NCBI GenBank assembly: GCA_038205755.1 | Contig: JBBRBN010000019.1 | Span: 1-52,257, forward strand | Reading direction: 5' to 3' | Source: JANNWF01 sp038205755 | Lineage (GTDB): Bacteria > Pseudomonadota > Gammaproteobacteria > Xanthomonadales > Xanthomonadaceae | Length of the DNA: 52,257 nt | Shown here: positions 38,459 through 47,576 of the stretch, piece by piece | How positions within the stretch are numbered: the stretch's first letter is position 1 | How the letters are laid out: each line of letters begins with the position of its first letter | Notes under the pieces: model-generated | Databases searched by the model: none | Seen by the model: only the letters and a program-made list of their open reading frames with translations | What the model was told of the DNA's origin: nothing | Made by a program: the position numbers and the translations under genes

Positions 38459-40249
38459 ATGTCAACGGCATACAAGATCACCGAACACTTTTATGACATG
38501 GTCGTTGTCGGCGCCGGCGGGGCCGGTCTGCGAGCCACCTTCGGACTCGCCGCAAAAGGGCTGACGACCGCCTGCATCACCAAAGTCTTTCCAACCCGCT
38601 CGCATACGGTCGCCGCACAGGGTGGTATTTCCGCTGCGCTTGGCAACATGGGCGAGGATGACTGGCGCTTCCACTTCTATGACACGATCAAGGGCTCCGA
38701 CTGGCTCGGCGACCAGGACGCCATCGAATACATGTGCCGCGAGGCGATTCCGGCGATCATCGAGCTTGAACATTACGGTGTGCCGTTCTCGCGTACCGAG
38801 GATGGCAAGATCTACCAGCGCCCGTTCGGCGGCATGACCACCCACTACGGCAAGGGCACCGCGCAGCGCACCTGCGCCGCGGCCGACCGCACCGGGCACG
38901 CCATCCTGCATACGCTCTACCAGCAGTCGCTGGCGCACGACGCGAGGTTTTTCGTCGAGTACTTTGCGCTGGACCTGATCATGGACAGCGAGGGCGCCTG
39001 TCGCGGCGTGCTGGCGCTCGACATGTCGACTGGCGAGTTGCACCTGTTTCGTGCGCACGGCACCGTGCTGGCGACCGGCGGCTATGGGCGCGCCTACTTT
39101 TCTGCCACCTCCGCGCATACCTGCACCGGCGACGGTGGCGGAATGGCACTGCGGGCGGGGCTCCCGCTGCAGGACATGGAGTTCGTGCAGTTCCACCCCA
39201 CTGGCGTCTACGGTGCCGGTTGCCTGATCACCGAAGGCGTGCGCGGCGAGGGTGGCTATCTCACCAATTCCAAGGGCGAGCGCTTCATGGAGCGCTACGC
39301 GCCGAACGCCAAGGATCTGGCCTCGCGCGATGTGGTCAGCCGGGCGATGACGATCGAGATCCGCGAGGGACGCGGGGTTGGCCCGCAAGCCGACCATATC
39401 TACCTCAACCTGCAGCACCTGGGGCCGGACGTCATCCACGAGAAGCTTCCCGGCATTGCCGAAACGGCCAAGATTTTTGCCGGTGTGGACGTGTCCAAAC
39501 AGCCGATTCCGGTGCTGCCCACCGTCCACTACAACATGGGTGGGCTGCAGACCAACTACCACGGCGAAGTGGTCACCCTGAAGGACGGCAACCCGGACCA
39601 CGTGGTGCCTGGGCTTTACGCGATCGGCGAAGCTGCCTGCGTATCGGTGCACGGCGCCAACCGACTGGGCTCGAACTCACTGCTGGATCTGGTGGTGTTC
39701 GGTCGGGCGGTGGCCAATCGCTGCGCCGCCACCATCACCCCGAGCGCGAACCACAAGCCGCTGCCCAAGTCGGCGTGCGATGCGTCGCTTGGAAATCTGG
39801 ACCGCATCCGCTACGCCAAGGGCAGCGAGCCGACCGCGAAGATCCGCGATCGGATGCAGCGCACCATGCAGAGTCACGCAGCGGTGTTCCGCACCGGCGA
39901 GAGCCTGATCGAAGGCGTCAACAAGATCAGCGATGTGCACGCAAGCTTTGCCGACATCGGAATTTCTGATCGCTCCATGGTCTGGAACTCCGACCTGATC
40001 GAGACCTTGGAGCTGCAGAATCTGCTTGGCCAGGCGCTGGCGACGCTGATCTCCGCCGAGAATCGCAAGGAGTCGCGCGGCGCCCATGCGCGAGAGGACT
40101 TCCCGGATCGCAGCGACGACGAATGGCACAAGCACACCCTGTGCTGGGTGGAAGACACCGGCAAAACGAAGATCGACTACCGGCCGGTGCATATGTACAC
40201 CCTGTCGTCCGATGTCGAAATGGTACCCCCGAAAGCGCGCACGTACTGA
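38459..40249 (+). CDS. sdhA: Succinate dehydrogenase flavoprotein SdhA
   Basis: 596 residues. FAD dinucleotide fold VVVGAGGAGLRATFGLA, covalent FAD histidine H49 in RSHTVAAQGGISAALGN, and active-site motifs such as HPTGVYGAGCLITEGVRGEG (in part) and RLGSNSLLDLVVFGR. It oxidises succinate to fumarate in the TCA cycle. Flavinylation should need SdhE, encoded 1.5 kb downstream, and possibly the DUF1674 protein upstream. A 167-bp gap separates it from sdhB, unusually long within an sdh operon. Confidence 0.97.
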   Translation: MSTAYKITEHFYDMVVVGAGGAGLRATFGLAAKGLTTACITKVFPTRSHTVAAQGGISAALGNMGEDDWRFHFYDTIKGSDWLGDQDAIEYMCREAIPAIIELEHYGVPFSRTEDGKIYQRPFGGMTTHYGKGTAQRTCAAADRTGHAILHTLYQQSLAHDARFFVEYFALDLIMDSEGACRGVLALDMSTGELHLFRAHGTVLATGGYGRAYFSATSAHTCTGDGGGMALRAGLPLQDMEFVQFHPTGVYGAGCLITEGVRGEGGYLTNSKGERFMERYAPNAKDLASRDVVSRAMTIEIREGRGVGPQADHIYLNLQHLGPDVIHEKLPGIAETAKIFAGVDVSKQPIPVLPTVHYNMGGLQTNYHGEVVTLKDGNPDHVVPGLYAIGEAACVSVHGANRLGSNSLLDLVVFGRAVANRCAATITPSANHKPLPKSACDASLGNLDRIRYAKGSEPTAKIRDRMQRTMQSHAAVFRTGESLIEGVNKISDVHASFADIGISDRSMVWNSDLIETLELQNLLGQALATLISAENRKESRGAHAREDFPDRSDDEWHKHTLCWVEDTGKTKIDYRPVHMYTLSSDVEMVPPKARTY

Positions 40250-40416
40250 CGGCCGGGATTCGGGAGTCGAAATTCGCAAGAGCAACCGCCCTGGCGACTA
40301 CGCAGATCGCGTCCACGAATCGTCAATCTCGCCGACCTGCCGAAGCAAGAACCAAAGCCCCACCGCTACCGCGCATGATTACCTGATTCATCACTCTTCA
40401 ACCCCGGGTTCCAGCC

Positions 40417-41205
40417 ATGGCCGAATTCACGCTCCCGAAGAACTCCAAAGTCCGCAAGGGCAAGCATTTCCCGGTCAAGGACGCCAAGGGCAAGGTGCGG
40501 ACCTTCAAGGTCTACCGCTGGAATCCCGACGACGGCGCCAATCCGCGGGTCGATACATTTGAGGTAGACCTCGGAACCTGCGGGCCGATGGTTCTCGACG
40601 CGCTGATCAAGATCAAGAACGAGATTGATCCCACGCTGACCTTCCGTCGCTCCTGTCGCGAGGGCATCTGCGGTTCCTGCGCGATGAATATCGACGGGAC
40701 CAATACGCTGGCCTGCACTAAGTCGATTGAAGACTGCGGCAAGGCCGAAGTGCCGATTTACCCGCTGCCGCACATGTCCGTGATCAAGGACCTGGTGCCG
40801 GACATGACCCACTTCTACGCCCAGTACGCGTCGATCAAGCCGTGGATCCGAACCCAGACCGCTGCGCCGCCGGATCGCGAGCGGCTGCAGTCACCGGACG
40901 AGCGCAAGAAGCTTGACGGCCTGTACGAGTGCATCCTCTGCGCCTGCTGCTCAACCGCCTGCCCGAGCTACTGGTGGAACGGAGACCGCTACCTCGGACC
41001 CGCCATCCTGCTGCAGGCCTACCGCTGGATTGTCGACTCGCGCGACGAAGACACCGGGCAGCGTCTCGATGATCTGGAAGATCCGTTCCGGCTCTATCGC
41101 TGCCACACGATCATGAACTGCACGCGGACCTGCCCGAAGGGCCTGAATCCGGCCAAGGCCATCGCCGAGATCAAGAAGCTGATGATCCAGCGGCGTTCGG
41201 CCTAG
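40417..41205 (+). CDS. sdhB: Succinate dehydrogenase iron-sulfur subunit SdhB
   Basis: 262 residues. [2Fe-2S] ligands appear in CREGICGSCAMNIDG and NTLACTKS; [4Fe-4S] and [3Fe-4S] ligands in CILCACCSTACPSYWW and CHTIMNCTRTCPKGLNP. It passes electrons from SdhA to ubiquinone. The stop TAG at 41203-41205 overlaps the start of a shortened MITE-like element B copy. An N-terminal stretch (MAEFTLPKNSKVRKGKHFPV) is longer than in E. coli, as in xanthomonads. Confidence 0.97.
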   Translation: MAEFTLPKNSKVRKGKHFPVKDAKGKVRTFKVYRWNPDDGANPRVDTFEVDLGTCGPMVLDALIKIKNEIDPTLTFRRSCREGICGSCAMNIDGTNTLACTKSIEDCGKAEVPIYPLPHMSVIKDLVPDMTHFYAQYASIKPWIRTQTAAPPDRERLQSPDERKKLDGLYECILCACCSTACPSYWWNGDRYLGPAILLQAYRWIVDSRDEDTGQRLDDLEDPFRLYRCHTIMNCTRTCPKGLNPAKAIAEIKKLMIQRRSA

Positions 41206-41281
41206 CCCGGCCTCTTCATGAGCCGCGCCTGCCCTCGCTTGTCTCCTGCGCGATCATCGTGCGAATTCATGCAAGGGCTGG
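41203..41281 (-). mobile_element. MITE-like element B, copy 3 (short, central part missing)
   Basis: Starting TAGCCCGGCCTCTTCATGA and ending GCGAATTCATGCAAGGGCTG, it matches the two ends of element B (including CCCTCGCTTGTC and GCGATCATCG segments seen in copy 2) but lacks the central hairpin. The first three bases are the stop codon of sdhB. Confidence 0.65.
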
Positions 41282-41351
41282 GTCAGGTGCCATGCCGCTC
41301 CACCTTCGCCAACAAGGTGCCGCGCATGGCTGACCTGCCGGGACGGCCTGA

Positions 41352-41771
41352 GTGAGCGGATTCGGGCTGTTCCAGCCGTTGTTGGTGATGGTTGCGCTGG
41401 CCTTCGTCGTGATGTTTCGCATGGCTTTCATGCGCGTGAACCAGCTGCGGCGTGATCGCATCCATCCGCAACGGGTCGCAACGTCAGTGCAGATGGCGGC
41501 GACCGTGGCTGACACCCGGGCAGCCGACAATTTCCGCAATCTGTTCGAGCTTCCGGTGCTGTTCTACGCCGCCGTTCTGGTCGCCCATGGCAGCGGGCAG
41601 ACCGGTGGCCTGGTGGTGGGGCTGGCCTGGACGTTTGTTGTGCTGCGCTGCGTGCATAGCGCCATCCACTGCACCTACAACCGCGTCACGCATCGCTTTG
41701 CCGTGTTCATGGCCGGCGCGCTGGCGCTGATTCTGCTGTGGATCGTGCTCGCTGTGCGGCTCTGGTCGTGA
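41352..41771 (+). CDS. MAPEG family membrane protein
   Basis: 139 residues from GTG 41352. Four membrane helices and MAPEG features: FRMAFMRVNQLRRDRIHPQR, ADNFRNLFELPVLFYAAVLV and the conserved RCVHSAIHCTYNRVTHRFAVF. MAPEG proteins in eukaryotes are glutathione-dependent; bacterial members are mostly uncharacterised. The stop overlaps the sdhE GTG, so it is co-transcribed with sdhE and ygfX. Confidence 0.82.
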   Translation: MSGFGLFQPLLVMVALAFVVMFRMAFMRVNQLRRDRIHPQRVATSVQMAATVADTRAADNFRNLFELPVLFYAAVLVAHGSGQTGGLVVGLAWTFVVLRCVHSAIHCTYNRVTHRFAVFMAGALALILLWIVLAVRLWS

Positions 41772-42022
41772 GTGCCACGGAAGCGGAAGAACAGCGGCGC
41801 CTGCGCTGGCGCTGCCGGCGCGGCATGCGTGAGCTCGATCAGCTGATGCTGCGCTATCTGGATCGCTTCTGGCTGAGCGCGGATGCAGCGCAGCGGCAGC
41901 ACTTCGAACGCCTTCTGGAGACCGAGGACGATCAGCTCTGGCGCTGGTGCATGGGTCGCGAAGTCTGTGAGGATCGGGAGCTCGATGGCATCCTCCAACG
42001 CATACTCGCCACTGCGCCTTGA
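41768..42022 (+). CDS. sdhE: FAD assembly factor SdhE
   Basis: 84 residues from GTG 41768, overlapping the MAPEG stop (GTGA). RLRWRCRRGMRELDQLMLRY contains the RGxxE motif needed for flavinylation of SdhA; ETEDDQLWRWCMG is also typical. It attaches FAD covalently to SdhA. It overlaps ygfX by 38 bp, as sdhE and ygfX overlap in E. coli. Confidence 0.92.
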   Translation: MSATEAEEQRRLRWRCRRGMRELDQLMLRYLDRFWLSADAAQRQHFERLLETEDDQLWRWCMGREVCEDRELDGILQRILATAP

Positions 42023-42407
42023 GCTGCGCGCCTCGCGGCTGAGTCGCGTTGCGACAGCCTTCATAGCCGCCTTGGCAGCGCTTTCGCTATCGCTGTCCGG
42101 GCTGTCACCGCCGCTTGCGGCGGCCATCGGGCTGACCGCTGCCCTCGCCAGCTGGCACCCGTTGCGCCGGCCGCAGCCGATCCGCTTGCGCTGGCAGTCC
42201 GATGGCGGCGTCTGGCTGGATTGGCCGGATGGCACCGAGACGGCGGTCGAGGCGCTGGGTGCCCGCCATCTCGGAAGTTTGGCCGTCCTGCGGCTTGCAG
42301 AAGGCAGGTCCGTCCGCCGCCTGGTGCTGTGGCCGGATGCCTTGTCCAGGCCCGATCGCAAAGCCCTGCGTCGCCGGCTGAACGGACTGAGCGCCACGGC
42401 AGTTTGA
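41985..42407 (+). CDS. ygfX: YgfX/CptA-like membrane protein
   Basis: 140 residues from ATG 41985. Two N-terminal membrane helices (ATAFIAALAALSLSLSG and LAAAIGLTAALASW) are followed by a soluble beta domain (WQSDGGVWLDWPDG, LVLWPDALSRPDRKALRRRL, the latter matching the R-lower-W-x-D region of YgfX). YgfX is encoded with SdhE in many proteobacteria and was proposed as a toxin acting on the cytoskeleton, though a role with SdhE is also argued. The identification rests on position and topology. Confidence 0.75.
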   Translation: MASSNAYSPLRLELRASRLSRVATAFIAALAALSLSLSGLSPPLAAAIGLTAALASWHPLRRPQPIRLRWQSDGGVWLDWPDGTETAVEALGARHLGSLAVLRLAEGRSVRRLVLWPDALSRPDRKALRRRLNGLSATAV

Positions 42408-42535
42408 GCGGTCGGGTGGGTCCGGGCGCATACCCCGGAACAATTGCAGGTAAGCTGCCGGCCGACCCGACCAACGTCCCGGCCGTCCCGCGCCGGCATG
42501 CGGCAGCCAAACACTGACCGGCCACTCCGTACAGC

Positions 42536-43780
42536 ATGTTCCAGCCCCTTCCATTTGCCATTGGTCTGCGCTACATCCGGGCCAAGCGGCGCACCCAGTT
42601 CATTTCCTTCATCTCCGCCGTGTCCATGCTCGGTATCGCACTTGGCATCACGGCGTTGATCACCGTCATCTCGGTGATGAACGGATTCGAGCAGGAGCTG
42701 CGCACCCGAATCCTGGGAATGGTGGCGCACGCGACGGTGTCCGGCGTCGACGGAACGCTGCGCGACTGGTCGCGCGCCGTGGACGTCGCATCAGCGGATT
42801 CGCGCGTGCTTGGCGCGGCGCCGTATGTCGAGCGCGAGGCGATGCTGCAGACCAGCCGGGTCCAGGGTGTGCTGCTGCGCGGCGTGCTGCCGGCCCTTGA
42901 GCCGCGGGTGTCTGAGCTGGCCGAGAAGATGGTCGAGGGCGCGTTGACCGATCTGCAGCCCGGCACGTATGGCATCGTTCTGGGTCGCGATCTGTCGCAT
43001 TCGCTGGGTGCGCGCCTGGGCGATGCGGTGACGGTGTTCGTGCCGGAATTCCGGACCACGCCGGTCGGCGTGATGCCGCAGATGAAGCGCTTCACCGTGA
43101 TCGGCATCTTCGAGGCCGGTGCACAGGAGTACGACCTCGGTCTGGCCGTGGTGCACATTGAGGATGCACAACGATTGCTGCGGATGTCCAATGCGGTAAC
43201 CGGCGTGCGTCTGCGCCTGGTTGACATGTTCCAGTCGTGGAGCGTCGCGCGCGACCTCGCCGACGGCATGGGCGAGGCCTTCAGCATCCGCGACTGGACC
43301 CGCGACCACGCCAATTTCTTTCGCGCCATCCGCACCGAGAAGACCGTGATGTTCATCATCCTGTCGCTGATCGTGGCCGTGGCCGCATTCAACCTGGTGT
43401 CGTCGCTGGTGATGCTGGTTACCGACAAGCAGGCCGACATCGCGATCCTACGCACGCTTGGACTGAGCCCGGCGTCGGTGATGGCCGCGTTCATGGTCCA
43501 AGGCACGCTGATTGGATTGATCGGCATTGCGCTGGGTTTGGCTGGCGGCGTCGGACTGACGCTCAATCTGTCGCGGGTAGTGTCGGGCATGGAGTCCCTG
43601 CTGGGCTTTGAGTTGATGCCCGCCGACGTCTACTACATCACTGGCGTGCCCACCCTGCTGCGCACCGACGACCTGCTGCAGATCACGCTGCTGGCATTCG
43701 TACTGTGCACGCTGGCGACGCTGTATCCCGCCTGGCGCGCGGCACGCACCGATCCGGCGGCGGCGTTGCGCTATGAATAG
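42536..43780 (+). CDS. lolC: Lipoprotein-releasing ABC permease LolC/E family
   Basis: 414 residues. An N-terminal helix (AIGLRYIRAKRRTQFISFIS; VSMLGIALGITALITVISVM), a large periplasmic domain at about 50-265, and three C-terminal helices of the FtsX type (FIILSLIVAVAAFNLVSSLV; LIGLIGIALGLAGGVGL) are visible. It extracts lipoproteins from the inner membrane for LolA. Only one permease gene is present, followed directly by lolD, so it may form a homodimer (LolF type) or pair with a second gene elsewhere. The name lolC is used for the family only. Confidence 0.92.
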   Translation: MFQPLPFAIGLRYIRAKRRTQFISFISAVSMLGIALGITALITVISVMNGFEQELRTRILGMVAHATVSGVDGTLRDWSRAVDVASADSRVLGAAPYVEREAMLQTSRVQGVLLRGVLPALEPRVSELAEKMVEGALTDLQPGTYGIVLGRDLSHSLGARLGDAVTVFVPEFRTTPVGVMPQMKRFTVIGIFEAGAQEYDLGLAVVHIEDAQRLLRMSNAVTGVRLRLVDMFQSWSVARDLADGMGEAFSIRDWTRDHANFFRAIRTEKTVMFIILSLIVAVAAFNLVSSLVMLVTDKQADIAILRTLGLSPASVMAAFMVQGTLIGLIGIALGLAGGVGLTLNLSRVVSGMESLLGFELMPADVYYITGVPTLLRTDDLLQITLLAFVLCTLATLYPAWRAARTDPAAALRYE

Positions 43781-44513
43781 CAGGGTAGGAGGGGCGGCAA
43801 TCGACGCTATGGACGCCAGTCAGCCGGTGCTGCGCTGCGTAGGGCTCGGCAAGACCTACGACGAAGGTGGCCTGCGCGCGCGCATCTTCGATGGCTTGGA
43901 CTTCGCCATTGCCCGCGGCGAGACGGTCGCCATTGTCGGCGCCTCAGGCGCCGGGAAGAGCACGCTTCTGCACCTGCTGGGTGGGCTGGATGCCCCGACC
44001 GCCGGCGAAGTGTGGGTGGCCGGCGAGCGCATGTCGGCGCTGGGCGACGCCGCGCGTGGGCGTTTGCGCAATCGGGCGCTCGGCTTCATCTACCAGTTTC
44101 ACCATCTGCTGCCCGAGTTCACCGCGCTGGAGAACGTGATGATGCCGCTGCTGATTGCCGGCCAGTCTCCGGCTGCGGCAAGCGTGCCTGCTCGCGAACT
44201 GCTGCAGCGGGTTGGCCTCGTCGAGCGCCTGCTGCACAAGCCAGGCGAATTGTCCGGAGGCGAGCGCCAGCGCTGCGCCGTCGCCCGCGCCCTGGTGACG
44301 CGGCCCGCGTGTGTGCTGGCCGACGAACCAACCGGCAATCTTGATGAGACAACCGCTGCCGGCGTCTATGGGCTGATGGTCGAGCTCAACCGTGAAATCG
44401 GCACCAGTCTGGTGGTTGTGACCCACGACCGCGCCCTCGCTCGGCGCATGGACCGGACGCTGGAGCTGGCCGGCGGAGCGCTGCGCGAACTGGCGTCCAG
44501 TTCGCCGGCGTGA
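43773..44513 (+). CDS. lolD: Lipoprotein-releasing ABC ATPase LolD
   Basis: 246 residues from ATG 43773, overlapping the lolC stop; ATG 43809 (MDASQPVLRCVG) is closer to the usual start. Walker A GASGAGKST, LolD-specific FIYQFHHLLPEFTALENVMM, signature LSGGERQRCAVARAL, and Walker B VLADEPTGNLDE. It powers the LolC/E permease. The GTG of comEC overlaps its stop. Confidence 0.95.
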   Translation: MNSRVGGAAIDAMDASQPVLRCVGLGKTYDEGGLRARIFDGLDFAIARGETVAIVGASGAGKSTLLHLLGGLDAPTAGEVWVAGERMSALGDAARGRLRNRALGFIYQFHHLLPEFTALENVMMPLLIAGQSPAAASVPARELLQRVGLVERLLHKPGELSGGERQRCAVARALVTRPACVLADEPTGNLDETTAAGVYGLMVELNREIGTSLVVVTHDRALARRMDRTLELAGGALRELASSSPA

Positions 44514-46870
44514 GTCGCGTGCCCGGCGCGCTGCCAGCCTGGTGGCCACGGCCGTCCCTGCTGTCGCCGCTCTCGGTGCTGCTGCTGGTCGCGGGAACCT
44601 GCGCCGCCTTTCTGCTCTCCCAACTTCCGCCTGCGCCGCCGCTGCTGGCGGCCGCCGCGACCTCGGCACTGCTGGCGTGGCGCGTACCCGCCACCCGCCT
44701 GCTGACCCTGCCGCTGCTGGCGGCCAGCTGGATGCTGCTGCACGCGCACGGCGGAATGCAGGCGCGGCTGCCAGCGACGCTTGAAGGTGAGGATCTGGCG
44801 CTGACGTTGCGCATCGTCGGGCTGCCCGAGCGCGGGGAGCGCCAGCAGCGTTTCGAGGCGCGCGTGGTCGACCCGCCTGCTCAGGCGCCGGGGCTGGCGG
44901 GCGCACGGCTGCGGCTGTCGTGGTTCGATGCCGGCGCGGCCGACCTGCTGCCGGGCGAGGTGTGGCGCGGCGTCGTGCGGCTCAAGCGCCCGCGTGGCTC
45001 ACTCAATCCGGGCGGGTTCGACTACGAGCGCTTCGCGCTGGAAAGCGGTATCGCTGCGACCGGCTACCTGCGCGATGCGCCGCCGCCAGAGCGGATTGAA
45101 GGCGCCGGCGGAATCGACGCGCTGCGCTGGCAGATCTCCGCGGCGCTGGCAGACGGGTTCGATGCGCCAGCGGTTCGCTTCCTGCAGGGGTTGGCGGTTG
45201 GCGACCGTCGCGGCCTGCAGGACGCCGACTGGGAGCGCCTGCGCGCCACGGGCTTAAGTCACCTGCTGGCCATCTCCGGACTCCACATCGGCCTCCTCGC
45301 GGCACTCGGCGCCCTGCTGGCGCGCGGCGTCTACTGGATGATTCCGACGCTGGGCCTGCGCCTGCCACGGCCGCAGGGGATGGCGCTCGCGGCGCTGCCG
45401 TTCGCCTTTGGCTACGCCGCGCTGGCCGGTTTCGGTTTGCCGGCGCAGCGCAGCCTGCTGATGATCGCCTGCGTGCTGGGCGCCGTGCTGTGCCGGCGGG
45501 CGCTGCTGCCCGCGCAAGGGTTGGCGCTGGCGGCATTCGCGGTGCTGCTGGTCAGTCCTCTCGCGCTGCTGGGCGCCAGCTTCTGGCTGTCATTCCTCGG
45601 CGTGGCCTGGCTGCTGCTGTGCCTGCCGGCGCAACCGACGCGCGGCGGATTCGCCGGAGCGCTGCTGCTCGCGCAGGGCGTGCTCAGCGTCGGGCTGTTG
45701 CCGCTGACGGTATGGTTTTTCGGCCAGGCTTCGCTGGCGGGGGCCGTTGCCAATCTGCTGGCCGTGCCGCTGGTGTCGCTGATCATCGTCCCGCTTACCC
45801 TGCTGGGAACGGCACTGCTGCCGTGGACCCCGCTGGCGAGTCCGTTCATCGTCTCGGCCGCCTGGTTGATGGAGGCGCTGTGGCGCGTTGCCGGCTGGCT
45901 TGAGTCGTGGCCGTGGGCGCAGGTGTTTCTGCCTGAGCCCAGCGTGCCAGCGCTGCTGCTGGCGTTGGTTGGCATCGGTTGGCTGCTGTTGCCACGCGGA
46001 CTGCCGGCCAAGCCGCTGGCGGCGCTGCTGCTGCTGCCGCTGCTGTTTCCCGCGGCTGAGCAGTTGCAAGATGGCGAGCTGGCGCTGACTGTCGTTGATG
46101 TTGGACAGGGCCTGTCGGTGCTGGTTCGCACGCGCCAGCACGCGCTGCTCTACGACGCGGGGTCGGCGTTCTCGGGTGGCCTGGACCTGGGCGAAGCCGC
46201 CGTGTTGCCGGTGCTGCGCGCGCGTGGCGTGGCTGCGCTGGATGTGTTGCTGATCAGCCACGGCGACAATGATCATGCTGGCGGCGCGGGTGCAGTCAGG
46301 CGCGCGATGGCGCCGGCGCTTCGGCTGTCGGGTGAGCCGGTGCGGCTGGGCGATGGACTGCACTGCGCGGATCAGCCCGCTTGGCAGTGGGACGGCGTGC
46401 GCTTCTCGGTGCTGCATCCGCCACCGGACTTTCCTGAGTTGGGCAACGAGTCGTCGTGCGTGCTCACCGTCGAGGGCGAGGGCGGTCGTGTGCTGCTGCC
46501 AGGCGACATCGGACACATCATCGAGCGGCGCCTGTTGGGCGAACAGGCGCAGCGGCTCGCCGCGGCGGTGCTGCTGGTGCCACATCACGGCAGCAGTGGG
46601 TCATCGAGTGCGGAGTTCGTCGCCGCGGTGGCGCCGCGCCACGCACTTTTTGCGACCGGCCACCGCAACCGTTTCGGTCATCCCCGCGCCGACGTGCTGG
46701 CGCGCTACACGGCCATTGGCAGCGCCATCGACGGGACGGTGGACGCTGGCGCGATCGATCTGCGTTTGCGTCGCGATGGCAGCACCGAGATTCGCCGGCG
46801 GCGTGACAGCCACCGCCGCTTCTGGCATGAGGCATCCTCGGTGCCTTTGCAGCCGGAGCCGGCACGGTAA
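44510..46870 (+). CDS. comEC: DNA internalisation competence protein ComEC/Rec2
   Basis: 786 residues from GTG 44510, overlapping the lolD stop. An N-terminal OB-like domain (RLRLSWFDAGAADLLPGEVW), a multi-helix channel core (HLLAISGLHIGLLAALGALL; FSLPAQRS-like GLPAQRSLLMIACVLGAVLC) and a C-terminal metallo-beta-lactamase domain (VVDVGQGLSVLVRTRQHALL, DVLLISHGDNDHAGG, VLLVPHHGSSGSSS) are intact. It moves transforming DNA across the inner membrane, so the organism may be naturally competent. Its place between lolD and exbB is usual for xanthomonads. Confidence 0.94.
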   Translation: MSRVPGALPAWWPRPSLLSPLSVLLLVAGTCAAFLLSQLPPAPPLLAAAATSALLAWRVPATRLLTLPLLAASWMLLHAHGGMQARLPATLEGEDLALTLRIVGLPERGERQQRFEARVVDPPAQAPGLAGARLRLSWFDAGAADLLPGEVWRGVVRLKRPRGSLNPGGFDYERFALESGIAATGYLRDAPPPERIEGAGGIDALRWQISAALADGFDAPAVRFLQGLAVGDRRGLQDADWERLRATGLSHLLAISGLHIGLLAALGALLARGVYWMIPTLGLRLPRPQGMALAALPFAFGYAALAGFGLPAQRSLLMIACVLGAVLCRRALLPAQGLALAAFAVLLVSPLALLGASFWLSFLGVAWLLLCLPAQPTRGGFAGALLLAQGVLSVGLLPLTVWFFGQASLAGAVANLLAVPLVSLIIVPLTLLGTALLPWTPLASPFIVSAAWLMEALWRVAGWLESWPWAQVFLPEPSVPALLLALVGIGWLLLPRGLPAKPLAALLLLPLLFPAAEQLQDGELALTVVDVGQGLSVLVRTRQHALLYDAGSAFSGGLDLGEAAVLPVLRARGVAALDVLLISHGDNDHAGGAGAVRRAMAPALRLSGEPVRLGDGLHCADQPAWQWDGVRFSVLHPPPDFPELGNESSCVLTVEGEGGRVLLPGDIGHIIERRLLGEQAQRLAAAVLLVPHHGSSGSSSAEFVAAVAPRHALFATGHRNRFGHPRADVLARYTAIGSAIDGTVDAGAIDLRLRRDGSTEIRRRRDSHRRFWHEASSVPLQPEPAR

Positions 46871-46921
46871 GATGCGGCAGATTTCGCAGCGCGGCCGCCG
46901 GCCGCATCCGGAGCGCACGGC

Positions 46922-47566
46922 GTGTGGGAACTGATCAAGGCGGGTGGCTGGGTGATGTGGCCGATCATGGCCTGCGCTGCGCTGAGCGTGGCGATTGTCC
47001 TGGAGCGCTTCTGGAGCCTGCGTCGGCGTCAGGTGATCCCACCCACTCTGGGCCCGGAGGTTCGCGACTGGGCCAATCAGCATCGACTGGAGCCGGCGCA
47101 TCTTGATGCGCTGCGGGAGAACTCGGCGCTCGGTGAGCTGCTGGCTGCTGCGCTGGAAGTCCGCTCGAAACCGCGCGAACAGATCAAAGAGCGGGTTGAA
47201 GATATCGGTCGGCACGTGGCCCACGAGCTGGAGCGCTTTCTCAACACGCTGGGAACGATCGCCGGCATCTCGCCGCTGCTTGGGCTGCTGGGCACGGTAT
47301 TTGGAATGATCCGGATGTTTCTCGGGATCCTGGAGTCCGGCGTCGGCGACGCCAGCCAGCTGGCCGGCGGTATCGGCGAAGCCCTGGTCAGCACAGCCGC
47401 CGGCCTGTGCGTGGCCATTCCGGCACTGATGTTCTATCGCTACTTCCGCGGCCTGGTGTCGGAGTATGTGATCGACATGGAGAAGCAGGCGATGGCCCTG
47501 CTCGACACCCTCGAGGCCGGTGCGCCGCGCGCGCCCGCCGCTCGCGGGCGGCGCGCGGCCAAGTGA
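46922..47566 (+). CDS. exbB: MotA/TolQ/ExbB proton channel family protein
   Basis: 214 residues from GTG 46922. Three membrane helices: GGWVMWPIMACAALSVAIVL, then TLGTIAGISPLLGLLGTVFG and GIGEALVSTAAGLCVAIPAL, the last two forming the conserved proton-channel motif. It pairs with the ExbD homologue next door. In this gene order (ahead of msbA) the ExbB/D-like pair probably energises an outer-membrane process; iron-uptake TonB partners are not nearby. The C-terminal tail is Ala/Arg rich. Confidence 0.9.
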   Translation: MWELIKAGGWVMWPIMACAALSVAIVLERFWSLRRRQVIPPTLGPEVRDWANQHRLEPAHLDALRENSALGELLAAALEVRSKPREQIKERVEDIGRHVAHELERFLNTLGTIAGISPLLGLLGTVFGMIRMFLGILESGVGDASQLAGGIGEALVSTAAGLCVAIPALMFYRYFRGLVSEYVIDMEKQAMALLDTLEAGAPRAPAARGRRAAK

Positions 47567-47576
47567 GCCCGGGTCG

